From positions 1 to 64,000 of the forward strand of contig CAKRZO010000013.1 in NCBI GenBank assembly GCA_934433135.1: DNA of 64,000 bases. The letters run 5' to 3'. A program made the translations under genes and the position numbers. Positions 58,576-64,000 of the stretch are shown one piece after another (position 1 is the first letter of the stretch; every line of letters starts with the position of its first letter). The notes under the pieces were generated by a model. That model was not told where the DNA came from, searched no databases, and saw only the letters and a list, made by a program, of their open reading frames with translations. The DNA is from an uncultured Acetatifactor sp. GTDB lineage: Bacteria > Bacillota > Clostridia > Lachnospirales > Lachnospiraceae.

Positions 58576-58636
58576 AAAATTCTTCTTCCTTTCCCCAAAA
58601 TGGTGCATCTGAACGATTGCATTTTCTCTGCGTTGT

Positions 58637-58667
58637 GCTATAGTAGTGACTATGGAGTTACTATAGC
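58637..58667. promoter_or_regulatory. palindromic operator between DUF4091 and araC-type genes
   Basis: GCTATAGTA and TACTATAGC form perfect nine-base arms around 13 bases, midway between the two divergent start codons. It probably binds the AraC-type regulator or overlaps both promoters. Confidence 0.6.
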
Positions 58668-58708
58668 AGATTACTTCCGGCAAGACAATGGAGGAAAAGA
58701 AAAGAAAG

Positions 58709-59527
58709 ATGGACTTTTTAACACAGACATATTTCCGTACCCGGCTGGAGCGGGAAGCCGACCGTAAAAACGACAAGACGGCGCTGCAGGTAAACTGTAC
58801 CGGTGCCGTATCTTCTCATACTGTTTTTTCCAACCGTTCCGTAAGGCAGGATTATTATTATTTGTACCTGATTCAGGGCGGACTGATGATGGAAGAATTT
58901 ACGCTCCTGCCCGGGGATGTTATCATTTTGGAACCCGGGCGGCCTTATCAATATGAAAGTTTGGAAGACACTTCCTATCTGTGGGTCCATTTCACCGGAT
59001 TTGAAGCACGCAGTCTGGCCAAAACCGCGCTCGAACAGACCAATGCACGGCATTCCATCGGCATTCATGAAGAGATCCTTTTGGTTTTTCAGAGACTGTT
59101 TGCGGAATTTCTTGCCCATGACAGCCAGGCAGATGCCCTTGCGGTATGTCTGCTTCGGGAGATTTTGCTTCTTACCGGACGTTTTTCCGATAAAAAGCTT
59201 CCGGATAATCGTCTCTTAAAAGCGCTTTCTTATATTCACAGCCACTTTCACGAACCGATTTCTATGGAAAAGTTGGCTTCGTTAGAACATATCAGCGCCA
59301 CTTCCCTGCGCAATGCTTTTCATCGGCATACCGGGATGTCTCCCAACGAATATCTCATCCTGCAGCGCATCAACTTCAGCTGCAGGCTTCTTACCCAGAC
59401 CGACCTGGATATCCGCAGCATTGCGTCCCAGGCCGGTTACCCTGACCCCTACTACTTCAGCCGGATCTTCAAAGAAAAAACGGGACTGGCTCCATCGGAG
59501 TACCGCAGGCAGTATTCCCTTACTTGA
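58709..59527 (+). CDS. AraC-family regulator of DUF4091 gene
   Basis: 272 residues. N-terminal cupin (LLPGDVIILEPGRPYQYESL, VHFTGFEA) and C-terminal AraC domain (PISMEKLASLEHISATSLRN, FHRHTGMSPNEYLILQRINF, AGYPDPYYFSRIFKEKTGLA). The start at 58709 is preferred because GGAGGAAAAG lies before it, though the spacing is long; the ATG at 58688 is the alternative. Divergent from the DUF4091 gene, which it likely controls. Confidence 0.88.
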   Translation: MDFLTQTYFRTRLEREADRKNDKTALQVNCTGAVSSHTVFSNRSVRQDYYYLYLIQGGLMMEEFTLLPGDVIILEPGRPYQYESLEDTSYLWVHFTGFEARSLAKTALEQTNARHSIGIHEEILLVFQRLFAEFLAHDSQADALAVCLLREILLLTGRFSDKKLPDNRLLKALSYIHSHFHEPISMEKLASLEHISATSLRNAFHRHTGMSPNEYLILQRINFSCRLLTQTDLDIRSIASQAGYPDPYYFSRIFKEKTGLAPSEYRRQYSLT

Positions 59528-59590
59528 CATAGCTCACACATTACCGTATAATTCCGCTTAGAACAGACAGCTTGGAAGGATAAGAATCAT

Positions 59591-60343
59591 ATGCAGAATG
59601 CTTTTTCAAGAACAGAACTTCTTTTGGGAAAGGAAGCTATGGAGAAACTGGCGGCAAGCCGTGTTGCGGTATTCGGTGTCGGCGGTGTGGGTGGTTTTAC
59701 CGTAGAGGCACTGGCTCGCAGCGGTGTGGGCGCATTGGATCTGATTGACGATGACAAGGTATGTCTGACAAATATTAACCGGCAGATCATCGCCACCCGA
59801 AAAACCATCGGAAAATACAAAGTCGATGTTGCGAAAGAACGGATTACCGAGATCAACCCCGACGCTGTGGTCCGCACCTGGCGCACCTTTTATCTGCCTG
59901 AAACGGCGAATCAGTTTGATTTTACACAATATGATTATATTGTGGATGCCATTGATACCGTTACCGGCAAGCTTACTTTGATTGAGCATGCCCATGCTGC
60001 CGGTACTCCGATTATCAGTTCCATGGGCGCCGGAAATAAGCTGGATCCCACAGCTTTTACGGTTGCCGATATTTACCAGACTTCCATCTGTCCCCTTGCC
60101 AAGGTCATGCGGCGGGAATTGAAAAAGAGAAACATTGACCATTTGAAGGTGGTCTACTCCCAGGAACCGCCTCTTACTCCTATAGATACCGAAGAGATAA
60201 GCTGTCGGACAAACTGTGTCTGCCCTCCCGGCACAGCAAGAAAATGCACACAGCGCCGACAGATTCCGGGAAGCGTCTCTTTCGTTCCTTCCGTGGTCGG
60301 ACTGATTATTGCCGGTGAAGTTATCAAAGATTTGATAAACTGA
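59591..60343 (+). CDS. tcdA: tRNA threonylcarbamoyladenosine dehydratase
   Basis: 250 residues of the ThiF/MoeB/E1-like fold. AVFGVGGVGGFTVEALARSG binds ATP; DDDKVCLTNINRQIIATRKT contains the conserved Asp and Arg-Gln. VDAIDTVTGKLTLIEHA, SSMGAGNKLDPTAFTVADIY and SFVPSVVGLIIAGEVIKDL are TcdA-specific. It converts t6A at tRNA position 37 to its cyclic form. AAGGATAAG precedes the ATG. Its stop is followed by the inverted copy of the Phd locus. Confidence 0.92.
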   Translation: MQNAFSRTELLLGKEAMEKLAASRVAVFGVGGVGGFTVEALARSGVGALDLIDDDKVCLTNINRQIIATRKTIGKYKVDVAKERITEINPDAVVRTWRTFYLPETANQFDFTQYDYIVDAIDTVTGKLTLIEHAHAAGTPIISSMGAGNKLDPTAFTVADIYQTSICPLAKVMRRELKKRNIDHLKVVYSQEPPLTPIDTEEISCRTNCVCPPGTARKCTQRRQIPGSVSFVPSVVGLIIAGEVIKDLIN

Positions 60344-60361
60344 AACGGTTGCCGGCAGGAG

Positions 60362-60767
60362 ATATCATTTTTACATGATTTGATTTCCTACATAATAGGT
60401 AGCTCCTGCCTGTTTGCTTCATCTTTTCATTTCGCTAATACCTCATACGCTTCTCTGTTTTGTCCCATAAGTTTTTTGGATATACTCAGGACATCTTCAT
60501 CTGATGCGACAACATCTTCATCCATTTTACTGAAATCTATCACAATGTATCTTGGAACATTATTCTTTAGAATGACTGCGGAGCCGCGCTCGTCTACCAG
60601 TCTTGCCACTTTTGAAAAATTCTGGTTTGCTTCTGAAATCGAAACCATGGTATTTGTATCTATTCTCATAGGATAATCTCCCCCACTGTACAAGCACAGG
60701 TGGAACCAGACCTTTTAACGCTGTAATCATATTATATACAAATATTAGGATAAATACAACCTAAAAA
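60362..60767. repeat. Phd-locus duplication, copy 2 (inverted)
   Basis: Reverse complement of 55996-56411 with scattered changes. The DprA-like start codon here reads ATG-TAG, so only the antitoxin remains functional. Confidence 0.85.
60427..60669 (-). CDS. Phd/YefM-type antitoxin, copy 2
   Basis: 80 residues, differing from the copy at 56102 in only a handful of positions (for example Ser for Ala, Asp for Glu, and Gly in the tail). Same promoter type, with TATAAT and TTGTAT on the minus strand near 60731-60759. GGGGGAGAT precedes the ATG at 60669. No toxin gene adjoins it. The two copies could cross-regulate. Confidence 0.85.
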   Translation of the reverse strand: MRIDTNTMVSISEANQNFSKVARLVDERGSAVILKNNVPRYIVIDFSKMDEDVVASDEDVLSISKKLMGQNREAYEVLAK

Positions 60768-60878
60768 TTTCTTTTTGAAGATCCGTCCGGAGTTTGGAGA
60801 GATATATTAAGCAGCAAGGGGAAGCATATATTAAAAAGTAACAAAATCCGGAAGCGGATATTTGGGACAAATTGCGTA

Positions 60879-60907
60879 TTGTTTTTCACCAAGAAGGATG
60901 GTAGAAT
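60879..60907 (+). promoter_or_regulatory. promoter of the two-gene HD unit
   Basis: TTGTTT and TAGAAT are separated by 17 bases, 33 bases before the first start codon. Confidence 0.6.
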
Positions 60908-60939
60908 GTGTAAACAGGTAACAGGAATGGAGTGATTTT

Positions 60940-61305
60940 ATGTATATCTATATCGGCATAGAGGATTTGGTAGCAAATGCCCTGATAGAGTTGGTTGAAA
61001 AGTCAGAGAAGAGAGAAGTTTTATTCAAGCAGTTGGATGAATACGGAGCTATGGTTATAAAATACTTAAATGATAAGTGTGAACAGGCGGTGCTTGTATT
61101 ATCCAAAGAACGTACGAATGCATTTCTACATGATTATTCCGATTATTTTGAACTGTTTTCAAATGGGATGGATGAGGGAATTCGATTAAAAGAAGATGTG
61201 TCAGTAGGACAATTGTGGAAAAAGTTTAGGGGGTATTTGTCGGTGGATGTCATGTTAGCATTTATGGACAAAGGAGCTGTCAGTGCATTGGGGGTTTCCG
61301 CTTGA
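60940..61305 (+). CDS. hypothetical protein, first gene of HD unit
   Basis: 121 residues, acidic, mostly helical by composition, without membrane segments or recognised motifs. AT-rich codon use (TTA, AAA, GAT) unlike the core genes nearby. Its stop overlaps the TTG start of the HD gene by four bases, so it is strictly coupled to it and may be a partner or antitoxin-like modulator. Not recognised from any family. Confidence 0.65.
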   Translation: MYIYIGIEDLVANALIELVEKSEKREVLFKQLDEYGAMVIKYLNDKCEQAVLVLSKERTNAFLHDYSDYFELFSNGMDEGIRLKEDVSVGQLWKKFRGYLSVDVMLAFMDKGAVSALGVSA

Positions 61306-62924
61306 AAAAAGTGAAGCGTTTTAAAGATCCGATATACGGATATATAAGCATTAAAGAATCTGTAATTTCAAATATTGTTGATACAGCAGGGTTTCAACGT
61401 CTAAGAAATGTTATTCAGACAAGTTATTCTCCATTATATTCTTCAGCGGTGCACAATCGTTTTGTGCATTCGCTGGGAGTTTATCATTTGGGTTGTATTG
61501 TTTCCAAGAGTATAGACAGTAATAAAAGTGAATACACAGATGCCGGAGAAATCGATAGAATTTTAGAAATTTTCAAGACGGCGTGTTTGCTACATGATTT
61601 GGGACATGCTCCTTTTTCTCATACGGGGGAAGAGTATTATCTCGAAAATGGAAAACGGGATTTTCTGCATAATGCAGTTATAGAACTTACGAAAGATACC
61701 GACTTGGAGGAAGAGATAAAAAGCAAAAATTATAAAGCCGCACCACATGAACTTATGAGTGTGATTGTAGCTCTTAAAGATTACGATTTTTTGTTTCAAA
61801 ATGATGCGGAAAAAAGTTTTTTTGCACGATGCATATTGGGGTACTCTTATGTAAAGAGGCCAGGAAAGAGATATTCATTTTTGAACGGTATGATCTCCTT
61901 GTTAAATTCATCGGTCATTGATGTTGATAAGTTAGATTATTTAATACGCGATGCCTACATAACAGGATTTGACACAGTATCGATTGATTATGAGAGACTT
62001 CTTCAAAGCATCAGATTTCGTAAAGAAGGGGATACATACCAGATTGTGTACACAAAAGATGCCATTAGTGTTATTGAAAATGTAGTGTATGCCCATGATG
62101 CTGAGCGAAAGTGGATACAAAATCACCCGATTGTTCAATATGAGGCTTACTTATTGCAAAGTGCAATGGGAATATTGCGTGATAAATATGAGCAGGTTAA
62201 TCTGTTTTCTTATGAAGCATTAACTGAAAAAGGTATAAAGATATCTGAGGATTACAGGGTTTCACTATTATGCGATGCAGATATTACATTTTTGATTAAA
62301 AATATTGACTGCGATTTTGTAAGGGAATATTTTCAAAGAAAGAACAGAAGACATCCATTATGGAAATCGGAAGCAGAATATAAAGCCATTTTCGGCACCG
62401 GATATACAAATGATGTTTTTGAAATCGTTGAAGATGGCCTTGACGCTTTATGCAAATACTTAAATTTTGTACGCAGATCACAAGAAATAAATAATGATGC
62501 ATTATTGGCTTGTAAAAAAGATATAGAAAATGTTCAGATACTATGTACCAAAGAAGTAATGAAAAAAGAAAATATAGAAGCGATGATTGCTGAAAAAAGA
62601 AAGCATTTGCGATGGATGGAGGCATTAAAAGCATTTGCAGAGGAACAGAAGATTGCCTTTGATTTCATTATTCTCAAGGCAAGTCAGTTTAACAGCGGAT
62701 TTGCCAAAGAAGCATTTGCTAAAATTCAAATTGAATTTAATACCTTACTAAGACCGTGTTATTTTGAGAAAGTAACGAATACGCTTAAAGCAGAGAAAAG
62801 TTCAAGAGAAAAGTACTTTTATTTGTTTTACAGAAGAACGGACAAAGAAATTAAAGTGGATTTAAGAAGGCTGGCGGTATGGTTGGGAAATATAGCGATG
62901 GAGGAAGCTTTTAAGAAAAATTAG
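61302..62924 (+). CDS. HD-domain phosphohydrolase (SAMHD1/dGTPase-like)
   Basis: 540 residues. The HD site is complete: His56 in RFVHSLGVYHLG, His98-Asp99 in LLHDLGHAPFSHTGE, and a later Asp in VIDVDKLDYLIRDAYITG near 210. The FKDPIYGYISI start and RLRNVIQTSYSP are typical of the SAMHD1/YwfO branch, which hydrolyses dNTPs. The C-terminal 250 residues are helical and not recognised. It starts with TTG overlapping the previous stop. Low GC and the linked small gene suggest horizontal acquisition; nucleotide depletion in phage defence is one possible role. Confidence 0.82.
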   Translation: MKKVKRFKDPIYGYISIKESVISNIVDTAGFQRLRNVIQTSYSPLYSSAVHNRFVHSLGVYHLGCIVSKSIDSNKSEYTDAGEIDRILEIFKTACLLHDLGHAPFSHTGEEYYLENGKRDFLHNAVIELTKDTDLEEEIKSKNYKAAPHELMSVIVALKDYDFLFQNDAEKSFFARCILGYSYVKRPGKRYSFLNGMISLLNSSVIDVDKLDYLIRDAYITGFDTVSIDYERLLQSIRFRKEGDTYQIVYTKDAISVIENVVYAHDAERKWIQNHPIVQYEAYLLQSAMGILRDKYEQVNLFSYEALTEKGIKISEDYRVSLLCDADITFLIKNIDCDFVREYFQRKNRRHPLWKSEAEYKAIFGTGYTNDVFEIVEDGLDALCKYLNFVRRSQEINNDALLACKKDIENVQILCTKEVMKKENIEAMIAEKRKHLRWMEALKAFAEEQKIAFDFIILKASQFNSGFAKEAFAKIQIEFNTLLRPCYFEKVTNTLKAEKSSREKYFYLFYRRTDKEIKVDLRRLAVWLGNIAMEEAFKKN

Positions 62925-63009
62925 TCTTTTCCTTTTTATTTCAGCATTTTAAACCAAAACGGGGTAATTCTCTCCCGTGAAAAGAAACAGCTTTTCATGA
63001 AAAGATTGT

Positions 63010-63064
63010 CGGCAGGAGATATCATTTTTTACATGATTTGATTTCCCACATAATAGGTTGCTCC
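63010..63064. repeat. third partial copy of Phd-locus repeat
   Basis: CGGCAGGAGATATCATTTTT, ACATGATTTGATTTCC and CACATAATAGGT match 60352-60407. Only the segment covering the DprA-like start region is present; no antitoxin gene accompanies it. Confidence 0.7.
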
Positions 63065-63162
63065 TTAATAATCAAAACATCTGTTCTGCTGCTATACTAT
63101 TATGCAGAGATATTTTCAAGCTTTTATTCTAAATTTGCAAGCCTTTTATCAAAGTTTTTTTA

Positions 63163-64000
63163 TCAAATAACCGGATGGTAAACGGTTACACTGGTGCCAT
63201 CCGGTCCTGACGTGATGGTATAGCCGCCTTTGTTATCAAAGAGCAGACGGATACGGCTGATTACATTTTTCAGACCAATGTTCTTGTTTAAAAATAAAGA
63301 ATCGGAATCCAGATAACTTTTAAGCTCCTCCAGTGCCTCTTTGCTCATGCCGGCGCCGTTATCGGTTACACAGATCGACAACCTGTCCTGTCTGCAAAAG
63401 GCAGAAACGGTGATTTTCCCGGTTTTTTTCCGGTACAGTTTTTTAATGCCGTGTTCCACCGCATTTTCCACAAGAGGCTGGATAATGGATTTTAAAGTGT
63501 GCAGATCATAGAGTTCCTGGGAAATCTCCAATGCAAAAGAAAAGGAGTGGTCGTGTTTTATTTCGGCAATTTCCACGTAGGACTTTAACATTTCCACTTC
63601 TTCTTTTAAGGTGACGAGATATTCTTCGGTTTTCAGGGCATACCGCAGGATATCGGACAGGCGGGAAATCAGACTCACGGCTTCGGTACGGTTATCCTCT
63701 CCCTGAATCGAATAGGAGATCATATTTAGGGTATTAAACAAAAAGTGCGGGTTGATCTGCGTCTGCAGCGCGATTGCCTGCGCCTTTTTTAAGCTGGTTA
63801 CTTTTTCCAAAAGCTGGTATTCCAGATTCCGGTTGCTTAAGGCGATTCCTTTCGTCTTTTCCATCAGATAATATAATTCATTGGTTCCCGGCATGTCGCT
63901 TTGGATATTCGGATTTTCCAGAGAAGTAATAACCGACAGGATGGATAAATACTGTTTTCTGGCAAACGTGATGCTTAAAAGGATGGACAATACCACAACG
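63163..64000 (-). CDS. LytS/YesM-type sensor histidine kinase, C-terminal part
   Basis: The gene continues past the window edge; 279 codons are visible. A transmembrane end and HAMP-like linker lead into the His_kinase domain (LQTQINPHFLFNTLNMISYS, with the phosphorylated His) and the HATPase domain (PLVENAVEHGIKK, VTDNGAGMSKEAL, NIGLKNVISRIRLLF). This is the family that pairs with AraC-type response regulators to sense extracellular sugars. The partner response regulator should lie beyond the edge. Confidence 0.9.
   Translation of the reverse strand, partial: VVVLSILLSITFARKQYLSILSVITSLENPNIQSDMPGTNELYYLMEKTKGIALSNRNLEYQLLEKVTSLKKAQAIALQTQINPHFLFNTLNMISYSIQGEDNRTEAVSLISRLSDILRYALKTEEYLVTLKEEVEMLKSYVEIAEIKHDHSFSFALEISQELYDLHTLKSIIQPLVENAVEHGIKKLYRKKTGKITVSAFCRQDRLSICVTDNGAGMSKEALEELKSYLDSDSLFLNKNIGLKNVISRIRLLFDNKGGYTITSGPDGTSVTVYHPVI

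Noticed and set aside
28618..60712. 15-base word AAGGTCTGGTTCCAC shared by the leader at 28618 and the Phd promoter regions
   Set aside because: A match of this length between unrelated places is expected by chance a few times in a window of this size, and the flanks do not match.

Overview
The window looks like a chromosomal segment of a strictly anaerobic, gut-type Clostridia, most likely Lachnospiraceae. The clues are strong AGGAGG-type ribosome binding sites, moderate GC, a TSCPD-domain protein and MurG paralogue, DUF3048 and DUF3810 proteins, a YtvI-like AI-2E transporter, many AraC regulators, and three separate oxygen-sensitive glycyl radical enzymes (GREs), each with its own radical-SAM activase. 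No rRNA, tRNA, CRISPR array, prophage or complete insertion sequence was seen.

Layout. 1-1464 (minus): a sigma-factor operon with an internally deleted sigma factor, two small membrane proteins and a cut-off PrsW-like gene. 1863-4492: a broken GNAT gene, a PP2C phosphatase and a BrnQ transporter. 4711-7514: GRE 1 and its activase. 7648-13056: HAD phosphatase, beta-glucuronidase, AraC regulator and alpha-L-fucosidase. 13147-17069: PnuC-like transporter, AI-2E permease, HAD phosphatase and an unknown membrane protein. 17385-18788: family GH4 glycosidase (alpha-galacturonidase-like). 19247-23699: TSCPD protein, MurG, DUF3048 lipoprotein, DUF3810 membrane protein. 24005-25911: nagBA. 25961-28550: lipoprotein, XRE regulator and degenerate toxin/antitoxin-like remains. 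29137-32663: RpiR regulator, Pgi and a D-2-hydroxyacid dehydrogenase. 32775-42538: AraC plus a long GRE 2 cluster (activase, GRE, cupin, mannose-6-phosphate-isomerase-like protein, TIM-barrel isomerase, two Gfo/Idh/MocA oxidoreductases). 42821-46394: GtrA, AraC, another Gfo/Idh/MocA protein and ThuA. 46519-54390: ROK regulator, an AbrB/PIN remnant and the GRE 3 cluster (activase, GRE, FGGY kinase, isomerase-like protein). 54387-60767: purF, a DUF4091 protein with divergent AraC, tcdA, and two inverted copies of a Phd-antitoxin locus. 60940-62924: a low-GC pair ending in an HD phosphohydrolase. 63163-64000: a LytS/YesM histidine kinase cut by the window end.

How it works together. The glycosidases would release glucuronate, galacturonate and fucose from host or plant glycans, nagBA handles N-acetylglucosamine, and Pgi with the isomerase-like proteins feeds glycolysis. 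The GREs probably catalyse radical eliminations or C-C or C-O cleavages on sugar-derived or polyol substrates. Their substrates cannot be read from the sequence, and their active-site motifs differ from each other and partly from the usual consensus. The GRE 2 cluster is the best candidate for an undescribed pathway.

The other striking property is the density of dispersed short repeats. One family has GTAACAGTTCAGA terminal inverted repeats and lies on gene 3' ends, supplying stop codons and even C-terminal residues. Two other families end exactly at start codons and carry the Shine-Dalgarno sequence.
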